Shown here: positions 35,009 to 44,758 of the stretch, in pieces
Position numbering within the stretch: the first letter of the stretch is position 1
Layout of the letters: every line of letters starts with the position of its first letter
From: Biscogniauxia marginata
Taxonomy: Eukaryota; Ascomycota; Sordariomycetes; Xylariales; Xylariaceae
Reading direction: 5' to 3'
Assembly: GCA_022695795.1 (NCBI GenBank)
Contig: MU404057.1
Location: 372,001 to 436,000 of the forward strand
Length of the DNA: 64,000 nucleotides
Position numbers and translations under genes: made by a program
The notes under the pieces: model-generated
Told to the model about the DNA's origin: nothing
Database searches by the model: none
Seen by the model: the letters and a program-made list of their open reading frames with translations, nothing else

Positions 35009-36775
35009 TCAATAATGAGAGTCCCACTGACTCACCGGTGTCGGCCCCTCGTATGCGACCTTGAAAGCCTCCGGCAGGTCATGCCCTGGCCCAATGCCCA
35101 GCAGCTCCCTGGGATTCTCCCCCGTCTCCACCACCCGCCTCAGCACAGCGTTGTGCTCCTCGCCCAACTCCGTACAGCGCACCGTGAACGCACCCCTCGC
35201 CAGCTCGTCGTCCCGCTCCGCCACCACGCACTCGAACGCCGAGCTATTGTACTCGGGCCAGAACGCCTCCGGCGACGGGTACCCAAACCCGATCCCGGGG
35301 GCACACCCCGCGACGAAGAGCGCGCGCCCCAACGCCGGCGACCGCCCCCGCGACCTCAGGTAGCGGAAGAGCTCCCCGGCCGCCGCGAACGTGACGTACG
35401 GGCGCACGGGGTCCTCGCCGTCGGCGACGCCGAGCTCGAAGAACAGCGTGAGCGCCCGCAGGCGCGGGAACGACGCCGCGACGTCGAGCAGCTCGCGCGG
35501 CCACCGGCCCCCTCCCCGCGCCGCGTCCAGCGCGAGCTCCTCGAGCCCCGGGCACGCGTCGCGGATCGCGCGCAGCGACGCCGCGTCGACGGCCCCGTCG
35601 CGCCAGCTGCGCCGCCGGTCCTCGTCCCGGTGGATGCGCAGGCGCCGGAGCGAGGCGCCGTGGCGCGCGATGCCCGAGACGCCGATGCGCGACAGCGCGC
35701 GCACGCTGACCGAGGACAGCGCGGATGCGGGGAGCTGCGCGTAGAACGCCCGCGTCGTGTCCTCTTGCCAGGCGCCCCCGTCGCGGCAGAACTCGACTTC
35801 TTGTAGTGAGGTCAGATGCGGAGCCATGCGCAGCGCCATCTCTGGCAGGCCTATCTGTAGGCGCCGCAGGCGCGACCAGTCGAACGTGTCTGCCCAGAAG
35901 TCGGTCTCCCAGCCCTTGAGCGGGTAGCCGATCGCGTTCACCTCGATGTTGAGATCGTCCTCGTCAAACAGTTCCTCCTCCTCCTCCTCCTCCTCCTCTC
36001 CCTCTGCGGCCGGGTCGCTCTCGTCCCGCTGCGTCTGCACAGATGGGGAGGACGTTGCGATCGCCCTGGCCGGCTCGTGCCCGAACGGGTAATTTGTCAA
36101 AATGAGCTCTTCGAGTGGCGGTAGCCGCTCTCCTTCTACGAACCCGCAGCCACAGTACTCGGCCGGCGTGCTGTAAATGTCACAGCCAGACGACGGTTGA
36201 TCGATGTCGAGCTTCAAAACGCGCAAGTTCGGACAGGAAAGCAGAACCCTCTTCAGCGGTCTCGTAATGCGCAGGCAGGACTCGGCGCTAGTGTAATCGA
36301 TCGAGACGTCCAGGGCGTACAGGTTCGGGTTGTCTTGTAGGCTGTACATGTTAAAGTCCTCGTCAGGTTGTCGCGGGACTGGGCGGGTGGTCCTTGCGTG
36401 GAGCCGGACGCCGGGAATCCCACGCAGCGTCTCTAGTACGGGCCGAGGAATGCAGTTCATCTGGATCACGAAGTCTCTTAGCCCCGTCATACGCGGCAAC
36501 ATCAGGCAGAGCAGTGTCATCGGGTCCTTTGCATTGCCCATGACCTTAACGCAGCGGACGGCGGGCAGCAGCTCGTTCTTCTCGATGAAGCCGAGGCGAT
36601 CGTCCATATCCCCCCCAGCTTGGAGAGTGACGGTTCGGTGCTGACTATACTGCGCTAGTTTGCGGAAGCGCGAGTTCATCAACGCGACGGCGGGTATCGT
36701 GTTCGGACTCGTATCCTGGATGAGATCAACAATCATGATGAGTATCTCGTTGCCTAGGTCCATAAGAGACGCCAT
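35009..36775 (-). CDS. F-box-like/LRR-like hypothetical protein with acidic run
   Basis: Single exon as read, 588 aa. The start MASLMDLGNEILIMIVDLIQ is an F-box-like motif (LGNEIL), with a second helix VALMNSRFRKLAQ. The rest has irregular leucine-rich repeats typical of fungal F-box proteins (LRVLKLDIDQPS, LEELILTNYPFG, LRRLQIGLPEMAL, LEELALDAARGG). A run of nine Glu residues is coded by a GAG-rich trinucleotide tract at 35974-35999. Codon use is very GC-rich, especially 35.1-35.7 kb. The 3' end is uncertain: without an intron it ends TPVSQWDSHY. A 46-bp GTGAGT-to-TTCAG intron (35035-34990) would instead give a 13-aa tail, RAVWTRLESTVSY. An SCF ubiquitin-ligase adaptor role is possible from the family, unproven. 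Confidence 0.78.
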   Translation of the reverse strand: MASLMDLGNEILIMIVDLIQDTSPNTIPAVALMNSRFRKLAQYSQHRTVTLQAGGDMDDRLGFIEKNELLPAVRCVKVMGNAKDPMTLLCLMLPRMTGLRDFVIQMNCIPRPVLETLRGIPGVRLHARTTRPVPRQPDEDFNMYSLQDNPNLYALDVSIDYTSAESCLRITRPLKRVLLSCPNLRVLKLDIDQPSSGCDIYSTPAEYCGCGFVEGERLPPLEELILTNYPFGHEPARAIATSSPSVQTQRDESDPAAEGEEEEEEEEELFDEDDLNIEVNAIGYPLKGWETDFWADTFDWSRLRRLQIGLPEMALRMAPHLTSLQEVEFCRDGGAWQEDTTRAFYAQLPASALSSVSVRALSRIGVSGIARHGASLRRLRIHRDEDRRRSWRDGAVDAASLRAIRDACPGLEELALDAARGGGRWPRELLDVAASFPRLRALTLFFELGVADGEDPVRPYVTFAAAGELFRYLRSRGRSPALGRALFVAGCAPGIGFGYPSPEAFWPEYNSSAFECVVAERDDELARGAFTVRCTELGEEHNAVLRRVVETGENPRELLGIGPGHDLPEAFKVAYEGPTPVSQWDSHY

Positions 36776-39237
36776 CTTCGCTAGTATAGCTATCCCGCCA
36801 GGGGCCTGTAAAGCTTCTGAAGTTCCCGTCGAAGCAACCGTTTTGGTTCTGCCTATACGGCCTTGCTTAAACCCCAGAACTTGGGAGGCGATATTCTAGA
36901 ATATTGGTACGAGCAATACTCGACTAGCAATAAACATGTAATACCCACTACGTCGACTTGTGGGCTTTAGAAATGCGGGGGTCTAATTGGGATCATGATA
37001 CCAACTTGTGATTTCTCACGATGCCTGGTATCTCGAATGACTGAGAAACCGATGTCAGCAAGTTTGCTAGGAGCATGGGACTTAGTTGTTGAGGTAAGAC
37101 GGCAGAGAACCAAGTGATGGACGGTTTTAGCTGCCTACGTGAAACGGTTACAACAAAGAATCGGATATAATGCAACGTTCCATTATTCAATAATCCTTAA
37201 TGAAAAATCCTGAATCCTGAAGCCTACCCTAGTTCTATAAGCAAGACGGACATGGATTCCTCAGCTGGCCGGCGACTCGATAGCTGATTGACGGGTAGCT
37301 ACGTAGAAAGCATAGGATTTTGCTTGGCAATGTAGTACTCCTTCGATCCACCAATAGCAAAGATACCCTAACACGGATGGGAGAAGTGTCACTAATTAAT
37401 CATGGCGGGATACGGTGAAAGAAATGGCGAAGAGACAAGATCGTAAGTATTCCCTCCAAGCTCGATACCATACGGTGACACTGCAGGATCTGAAAACATG
37501 ATGTTATGCATTTGGTATAACTTGATAGGTAGGTCCGCAACGAGTGCAACACGTTTTTCTCGAGTACGGGCTGAACTAGCTTTTCTTCCCTAAGATGCCA
37601 TCTGGAAGAACACAGTACTGTAAATGACTATGTATTTATTTACAGGAAACTATGCAGACTCTCTGTCACTTATGTGCCTATAATGGATCTGCAATGTGTA
37701 TAAGCCATTAAGCATCATCATTCGGCTTGGCCGCCTAACTCACATTTTTACTATTTCGGGCCTACGAGTGCTATGTTAATAGTGGCAGCGAGTTATGCAG
37801 CACTGCTCCGAGTCGGTTTATTCCTATACTTCATTGTGAATTAGGTAGGCAGTTCGCCTGCGATCATGTGTATTCCACATAACCTTCCCCTTTTCCTTCT
37901 CAAATTTTGAGAACAAGGGTGAATTAATTACCCCTACCATCGGTTATGATGATCTCAGAATACATATATTTTCCTACTTAATCACTTAAAGTGGACAGCT
38001 TCCCTAGGCACCTTCCTAAGGCCGTCTTAAACCTCCCCTGAACCAAGTCCCCCCAGATCCTCGCCAGCGTCTGGTCCGCCGCTTTCAATGGGAAAGTTCT
38101 CTCACCCCCCTCTTCCACCAATTTCACTTCTTTCGTATACGTGCTCGATATGATATGTACCCTAAGTGGTGCCGGTGGCTTCGTCTAGACTTTAGGCAAG
38201 ATCTCGGAACCCCTTCTCCGCCATCAATCGCATCGGCATACGCGACTGCTTCTTCATTAGCCATTTGCTGATGTCGTCCTCCCTTTTCGACGTCGAGTTT
38301 CGGTACACGACCTGCTCTGGCCTCATCGGCTTCCACGTAGGCGCGCAGGTATTGCGCTCTCGCCTCTAGCGCCTGCATCACGGCGCCAAATACAGGAGGG
38401 AGAAAACCGAGCCAAACGCCGCCGGATCCGTAGGGTAGAAGCCGTCGTAAGTGAATGCCACAGAGACGAAGGGGAAAGTCCATCTACTCCACCAGGTCGT
38501 CAGCCGTAACATCTAGGTCGTTGGGGTCCCAGTAAAGCTACCCCTGAAAGGGGGGTGGCGGTCTCCAGCCGCTTGTAGACTTAGTAAGGGCGCGAGACCA
38601 GCGCGTGATTGACGACGACTGGTACGCGATGGCGGTACGGTTTTCGTGGGTGAGGACAGTGCTCCAGACGGGGTTGCCGAAAAAGGTTACTGTGCATTAT
38701 GATGGCTTTGTTCCAGTCCATGTGTTCTAAGGTAAGGGTCGGGTTTCGAAGCCTGAGGGGAGCTCTTGGCTGCGCGCATCTAGCATGGTGGTACCGAGGC
38801 GTAGGAAGTGTTAAATAGGATATTGAAGGGGAGACCAGATATCGAGAGTATTTAGTAGGGTGGTATAGGGGCTGCACACGCATTAGACTTGCACTTATAC
38901 ATTTTTCATTTAAAATTTGACCCGTGAGACTCTACAATAGCTCGCTTTCTTTTCTTTTCTTTTCCTTTTTTCCTTTTTATAGTAGAGGATGGTTCCTTTG
39001 TATCAGACAGTTTCGGCACCTTACGGTATATCGTTGGGTTGGGAAAGTTGTACAATCTTGGTTCATCCTTGAGAGTATCTCAGAACTACAAGCAAGCGAC
39101 GATTAATATAGGTTAGGCTGCCTTTTGTGTGACGCTTACATCAAAAAGATACTACAGGTTAACAAATACCCCCGCCGGGTGATACTGTATTATATATTTT
39201 AAGTTCGTAAACGACAATTCTATCTAAAATAGGGTGC
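36776..39237. other. Gene-poor region with one decayed gene
   Basis: AT-rich on both sides of the decayed minus-strand gene at 38124-38883 (listed separately). No other coding region is supported. CT/T-rich stretches lie near 38945-38985. Confidence 0.5.
38124..38883 (-). pseudogene. Decayed protein-coding gene, family unknown
   Basis: Protein-like sequence runs through three frames of the minus strand. One segment starts at about 38693 (VTFFGNPVWSTVLTHENRTA) and continues in frame through two TAG stops (38540-38538 and 38486-38484) to WDPNDLDVTADDLVE and MDFPL. A +1 shift near 38468 opens VAFTYDGFYPTDPAAFGSVF, which ends at a TGA (38380-38378). Another shift gives LEARAQYLRAYVEADEARAG and a Lys/Arg tail. 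Upstream, LEHMDWNKAIIMHS is in yet another frame. Both TAG codons could come from CAG by C-to-T change, as in RIP. Parts could be exons, but no single intron model removes both stops. The local GC content exceeds the flanks, which fits an old gene. I do not recognise the family. Confidence 0.6.
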
Positions 39238-41189
39238 CTATACATCCTGTGAACTGGCGCTCTCATCCTCGTAATCCGTACCAGCACCCTGCCTCTCGAA
39301 CCATTCTCTCGTATCAGCGAACCATTCATGGTTCAGAACATCGTCGATAGTGAAACGCTCTTTATGATTGTATTTGAATATACCCAGGAGAAGGTCCGAG
39401 AAAGAAAGGACCTCATCTTTGGTAAGGGCAAACATGGTCGTCTGGTCTGGATCGTAAATGTAGTGGTCTCGTGCGTCGCATATACTTTCATTTCTAGAAA
39501 AGCCCCCGTCTGCATCTCTCGTGTAACATGTACAGGGGTTATCCGGTTCTGGCCAGGTGCCCAGGTCTGACTTTATTAGTCTCTTTGGCATATAAGATTC
39601 GCTTATTGTGTTAGAAGCCCTTCGATCTCCTTGTGGGACGCTTGAAGATGAGCTCTTTGATGCTGTAGACTCTTTTCGAACTTGGCAATTCGCTGTAACT
39701 TCGTCGTTACTAATATTTGACTCGTTATTTTCATTTTCTGATCTGGAACCCTCTTCACTTGGCTCAGGTAGTGGTTCCTCTAATCGTTCCCAATAGCGGC
39801 GGCACTGCTGTCGATAACTCAAGTACCCTTGAAGCCGGTGAGACCACCCCGATATCTTCTTGTAATCTTCCAAGTCTCGTTTGAAGCCCTCCATATTGTA
39901 CTCTGATGTGGTGAGTCCGTTAGCCTGGTAATTCTTACCACTCCGAGTCCTCGAAGCTTGGTGTTGAAGACGTGTTGATTTGTTTCGGCTAGGTTGGTAT
40001 TCGTACATCTCTAGGATATCATGGACTCCCTGCCTGAGATATGGGGGGAATGGCCCAAAGAAAGACTCAAATCTGCGTATAAGGTCGGGGTATTTGTCAA
40101 ACTGATCGAAAATCCATCTACCACGAACGATTTCACACAAGATGCAGCCAAGAGCCCAAATATCCGTCGCCTTACCTTTGCAACTCTTCTTAAATAGAAG
40201 CTCGGGAGCTGCGTTCGACCTATAGAATATTTGTTTCTTTGGTGGGTTTGAGGCTTCATATGCAAGACCGAAATCCATGATCATGAGACGTCCTGTGCCA
40301 AACCGGCTTTCAAGACTCCTCATAGAGGGTTGAGCAACTAGGTATTTCGGCCCCCATGGCTCTGGTGGCTGTCCCGATAGTGTCTCAAGCTCCCAGGTGA
40401 AGGGTTGTCCGAGGTATTTGATTAATTCAGGTACATCAATTCCACTCATATCGACTTGCATTGCCAAGTTATCTTTCCGCATATCTTTGAGCCTGTTAGT
40501 TGAACGATTCAAGTGATATGATCATTCGAATACTTGCCTCCGTGGCATACGCCGTTTGCGTGCAAGTATTGCATTCCCTTGCAGATCTGATAGCATAACT
40601 CGTTTAAGATATCTGGATTATGCTGGCCCATCCCGGAAGGCGGTATGCATGAATTAGCAGCCAAGAACTCGGAAACAGTGCAAAGATGATGGCCATTCGG
40701 CCCATCGATCCAGAAGTGTTCTCTTGGCAAAGCAATGTGATTCTCTTCTAGCTCTTCTCTGGGTGTATCGGAAAACAACGCCGAAATTTTCAATTCGGGG
40801 CTTTCTTCGGTTGACGTATCGGCAGATAAGACTTTAATTGCCACTAAGATGCAGTCCTGGGCGTCATAACAGAGCCATGCCGTTGAGTTATCGCCATGGC
40901 CAAGCTTGTGAAGAACCTCGAATCTCCCGCCATTGTCGATGAATTCGCCTAGATGAACAGGGTGAAGACCACCGGGTCTATACCTCTCTGGGTTTTCAAT
41001 CCCAAGGTCATCAGGCCAGCTGCAATAGATACGCCCATATTCATTTTCTATTGGCTGTGCCGGTACTGTCTTCACCAACTTTGACCTGCCAGTAGCTCCA
41101 GGTCCATTCCGAGTCCTCGTGGGCTCATCTGTTAGGTCTCGCTTCCGCTTCCTCGATGCCTTGACCCGGCTCGACTTATTTTCAGCCAT
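39238..41189 (-). CDS. Divergent SRPK-like protein kinase
   Basis: Two exons, 41189-40538 and 40484-39238; product 632 aa. The 53-bp intron starts with GC (GAG|GCAAGT) and ends CAAAG. This join restores the catalytic loop HGDMRKDN (216-223, equivalent to HRDLKPEN); a GT donor two codons later would destroy it. Motifs: Gly loop LGHGDNSTAWL (96-106), AIK with Lys119, MDFGLAYEA (DFG 288-290), APELLF and the DIWALGCILCEI of subdomain IX. A basic N-terminus (KASRKRKRDL) and a variable Ser/Glu-rich insert between subdomains follow the SRPK layout, and WPDDLGIENPERYRPGGLHPVHLGE is the fungal SRPK-like lead-in. All main catalytic residues are present, so it is probably active. The frame starts upstream at a TTG; I used the ATG at 41189. 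It probably belongs to an expanded, lineage-specific kinase group. Confidence 0.88.
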
Positions 41190-41900
41190 TATCGTCTTTT
41201 CCAAGGAGTGTTATAGCTTAGATTGGCATCCTAAGCAAGTATAATTCTTACCCAAGTTACCACCATAATAGTGACTCAAATTGATCCGAATCCCTCAAGA
41301 TCACCAAAACTTTTGACAATTAGCGGGGAGGAAGCAATCTGAAAGCATGGGTTTACACTTCTTGTCTCTTCGAGATTGTCGTGAGAACAAAGACCCCATC
41401 GGAGCATTGTGTAAACAAAGAATCATTTGTTTCATACGAATGCGGACTATCAAGGATTTAACACATACAAATATGTCGCGGACTATATAAGGGCTAATTG
41501 CCAGAAGGGCAATTAGCGTTCGCTTTTGTCACAAAATGTTTAGTGTCTTTCAGGTCCCTTTAGAGAAAGTGATCATTGTACTTTCTTTCGATACCATGAC
41601 TATACTTGTGTCATTTTACTAACGCGGCTTTCATTATTAATTATAGCGCACAAAGATACAATTCGCTTGAAGGATCAAAGTGGAACGTGTGAACTTCATG
41701 TCAACTAAATACAATGGATTCAATTCTAAAACAACTACTCAATGACTGTTGGATACTGATTTAAAGAGGCCCCATTACCCCAGGACTATAGGTATGTACC
41801 AATTCAAAACAATCTACTATCTTGAAACAATTTCATTCACCCAAGTCCATTTGGACTAATAATTTTATCGATTTCACACTCGGAAATTCATACTTCACAA
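41190..41900. promoter_or_regulatory. Divergent promoter with TATA plus hairpin element
   Basis: A 711-bp gap separates the kinase ATG (minus) from the ATG of the unknown gene at 41901 (plus). At 41481-41518 GACTATATAAG is followed by a perfect 10-bp hairpin, GCTAATTGCC (41493-41502), loop AGAAG, GGCAATTAGC (41508-41517). A similar element recurs at 47862-47897. Nothing else is recognised. Confidence 0.5.
41481..41518 (+). repeat. TATA-hairpin element, copy 1
   Basis: It reads GACTATATAAGG, then CTAATTGCC, AGAAG, GGCAATTAGCG. Copy 2 at 47862-47897 shares GACTATATAAG, CTAATT and GCAATTAGCG in the same order and spacing (36 against 38 nt). Downstream sequences also look alike and differ mostly by transitions. 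Confidence 0.5.
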
Positions 41901-42734
41901 ATGTTAGAAGCAATTGAGAAAGCTCTTGAAGAGCTAGGAACTAGTAAGGGCAAAAAATGGAATATCGGGATGCCTCTCCCACCTGGAAGAGCTCCACGGT
42001 TAAACTACGGCCGCAAAGGCAGATCAGATGGCGGATACTCGTCGTCGTCGCGAAATTATGGCAAAGATTGGGTGGGCGATTTCCCGCGCGACAAGGACAA
42101 ATGGGATGACTTCCCTAGAGGGAGGGCTATTGAGCAGATAGTCAACGAAGTTTTGGACAAGACCGGGCTACGGTTTGTATGGATCATTTTTGCCAACCAC
42201 GACGAGAAGTACTGCTACGACAAGGATGGAAGGCGGGTTCAAGTTATGGCCAATGGTAAGAGAAAATGGAAGACAGAAAAAGCTGACAACCACATCACAG
42301 TCCGCTTAGGAATGGATGAGAGCACCTGTATGCTACATGGGCATATTAACGTCACCATAGGTGAGGATAATATACCCACGGGGCTCATGGAGGAGGGGAC
42401 TAGAAAGTATATCACAGATGGCGATGATAGGATTCTGGAGTTGTGGGAATACACCAAAAAGCCGAATGCGATCCAACCATGGATCATGCCGCCAAGGCAA
42501 TACGACTTAGGACGTAAAATTCTAGTCAAGCATAAGCACGCGCCCCCAGCCCGGTTGGCGCCGGATTTATATCACCGTCGCTGCCCCTTACAAGGCCATA
42601 ACTGGCAAAGTAAGCCGCACAAGCCGCGCCTCTGCCACAGCAAGAGTAGGTATCCGAATGACCAATGGAAAGGACATTTTGGGAAGAAAAAAACAATAGA
42701 AGGGCGGTATTCTAAAGGTAAGTTTCCTAGATAG
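41901..42734 (+). CDS. Hypothetical protein, unknown family
   Basis: Single open frame of 277 aa starting at a true ATG. The N-terminus MLEAIEKALEELGTSKGKKW is a short helix, followed by a Gly/Ser/Arg-rich linker (GRKGRSDGGYSSSSRNYGKD). The centre is compact and charged (AIEQIVNEVLDKTGLRFVWI, then NHITVRLGMDESTCMLHGHI and ITDGDDRILELWEYTK). The C-terminal 70 aa are basic with many His, Lys and Arg (HKHAPPARLAPDLYHRRCPL). I recognise no domain. The centre has alternating hydrophobic strands consistent with a small folded domain. An unrecognised intron near the 3' end is possible, since the tail is less protein-like. It is divergent from the SRPK-like kinase. Confidence 0.6.
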   Translation: MLEAIEKALEELGTSKGKKWNIGMPLPPGRAPRLNYGRKGRSDGGYSSSSRNYGKDWVGDFPRDKDKWDDFPRGRAIEQIVNEVLDKTGLRFVWIIFANHDEKYCYDKDGRRVQVMANGKRKWKTEKADNHITVRLGMDESTCMLHGHINVTIGEDNIPTGLMEEGTRKYITDGDDRILELWEYTKKPNAIQPWIMPPRQYDLGRKILVKHKHAPPARLAPDLYHRRCPLQGHNWQSKPHKPRLCHSKSRYPNDQWKGHFGKKKTIEGRYSKGKFPR

Positions 42735-43070
42735 GCTAAGACAACAGAAATAATAAATTCAAACCCCCCAGTATGAGTCTCATCCCGTATTTCTAGATAA
42801 GCGGCCTAGTGTCGTAGTTTTTCGTGAAACCACGATGTGTCTTTCTCGACGCAAACCATGATTTACATAATTATACCATCTAGCGAAGGGTCCCATTGAT
42901 TCCTTTATAATTACTGAGGGTTTAATCAATAGATATCAGGAAAACCAGGGAATGAAAACTGGACGTAGGTTGGGTCTGACTATTAACCTTCCGCTGCTGT
43001 GCCAGGTGTTCACACCCCTCCCCCTTATTTTTCCTTTCCCCCTTAAACCATAGTAACTAAGAGCGAGGCC
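42735..43070. other. Convergent intergenic region
   Basis: 336 bp between two convergent genes; AT-rich, with no feature I can support. Confidence 0.5.
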
Positions 43071-43763
43071 TCATGACTCGAATATCGGCGTCATCCCTTC
43101 ATCCTTAACAGCCGCCCTCACACTATCCAGCGCCTCCACACGACGCAGCAACTGCGCATAAGCCGGGAAGCGCTCGCGCATCGGAAACCCGGCAATAACC
43201 CCCCACGCCCAGAACACATACAGATTGATGTCCACAATAGTTAGGGCATCTCCGACGGCGTATTCCCTGCCCGTAAGCCTCGCATCGACGCGCTCGAAGC
43301 AGGACTCGATGACCCTCCGCCCCTTCTCCTTGACGGCCGGGTACGCCTCCTCGTGCGTGCCCGCGAAGCGGTACGGGCGGAAGTAGCCGCCGAACCCGGC
43401 GGCCTGCAGGGTGCCCGAGAGCCAGACCGTCCACTCGACGACCCTGGCGCGCTCGAGCGGCGTCTTGCCGAGCACGGCCTCGCCGGGTTTGCGGTCGGGC
43501 GCGAGCTGCGCGATCATGGTCAGGATGGCAGGGAGCTCGGTGATGATCTCGCCGTCGACCACGAGTGTGGGCACGCGGCCGTCCGGGTTGACGTTCTTGC
43601 GGTACTCCTCGTGCGTGAAGCTGCCGTCCGCGGCCTCGAAGAAGCGACTGTCAGGTCCGGGAATCATGAGCACGGCCTCGAAGGGGATCGAGAGGTGGCG
43701 GAGGAGCGCGTTGGCGACCCATGAGCAGGCACCGTCCCTGCGGTAGAGGATGATTTTGGTCAT
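43071..43763 (-). CDS. Glutathione S-transferase
   Basis: Single exon, 230 aa. The N-terminal half is a thioredoxin fold: IILYRRDGACSWVANALLRH with Cys-Ser at the start of helix 1. It is followed by NPDGRVPTLVVDGEIITELP, the glutathione site with the cis-Pro (VP) and the Glu that in this family precedes the Ser/Thr-type contact. The C-terminal helical domain has GREYAVGDALTIVDINLYVF (the N-capping box and Asp typical of GSTs). It probably conjugates glutathione to electrophiles in the cytosol, or acts in a specialised metabolic step. Whether the Ser after Cys12 is catalytic is not clear. The coding region is GC-rich compared with its flanks. An FAD monooxygenase gene lies upstream on the same strand, about 1 kb away; they may share a pathway (inference). 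Confidence 0.9.
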   Translation of the reverse strand: MTKIILYRRDGACSWVANALLRHLSIPFEAVLMIPGPDSRFFEAADGSFTHEEYRKNVNPDGRVPTLVVDGEIITELPAILTMIAQLAPDRKPGEAVLGKTPLERARVVEWTVWLSGTLQAAGFGGYFRPYRFAGTHEEAYPAVKEKGRRVIESCFERVDARLTGREYAVGDALTIVDINLYVFWAWGVIAGFPMRERFPAYAQLLRRVEALDSVRAAVKDEGMTPIFES

Positions 43764-44758
43764 GTTGTTAGGTATATCCTTTAATCAGATGTATTCCTAG
43801 TCTGTGCTGGTGTTGTTTTGATTTTGAAGATTATGAGACTTTGTTATGATTCAGCGGCTGATCCTTTTATTGTTTAAATATAACCCTGATTAAGTTAAGG
43901 TGCATAACACTTTTTCCCCTATAAATCAACATTTATGTGGTAGGAGTATTTATTGGTCACGGCCAACACGGCTTTGATTTATAATTGCCACGAGCGGGCG
44001 TCATATCATATCATGTCATCTCGATGAATAGGAATAGTTATTACTTGACTATAGTAAGAACCTATTATTACCTAAGACGCTAAACGCCTACTCATACCCC
44101 TTCGGAGATGCTGATTTGCTTGATTACGGTAGTCTGACTTGGGTTCTCACTGGCCACAATTACGGTGGTGCATTTTTAGCAAATCATTTTCAAGTCCTTT
44201 CCCCGGAGGTCCGTCTTTTCCATGAGTTGAACGACGTCTCTTTTGCCTAACTAAGCAATATTCTTTGAGGGGTATTGATGTATTGAGTTACGCCCTTCGA
44301 CTCTGCATACGACATGATGACCTACGTCCGGACCAATAAATATGCGCGCATCAGGAGATTCAATAGATAACCTATACTGGCAAATGAAACTGAAGGTTGA
44401 AAAAATAGGTATACATTTGCTTCCTATCAAGATGTGACGGTCTAAAGGCCCCTCCCCAAAACGCCATGCCACTCTATAAATAATGCGCAAAATCAATGTC
44501 TAGATACTAATCTCCCATAGTCTATAAGGTGTAAGGATTCACGTGTGTCCATCCAACAGTATGCTCTCCATGCAAATATGTTCCGTCTAATAATGCTTCG
44601 TGTCTATAGCGAAACCCAACAACGCCTGACCTCGTATGCGAATCGGTGCAGCTTTAATCTCAGCCCAGGCAAATATAAAACGACAAGGAAAAAATAAACG
44701 TAGAAACTATGAGAGCAAAACAATCGGATATAATCCGCTTGTAAGGCGAATCCTGATC
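43764..44758. other. Intergenic region
   Basis: Lies between the GST start and the end of the FAD monooxygenase gene. No gene supported. A short TCATA-type repeat lies near 44002-44020. The minus-strand frame at 44251-44496 lacks an ATG and motifs. Confidence 0.5.

Noticed and set aside
35061..35744. Several long plus-strand frames (Arg/Ser-rich) opposite the F-box-like gene
   Set aside because: They result from the high GC content of the coding strand, which removes stops from the complement.
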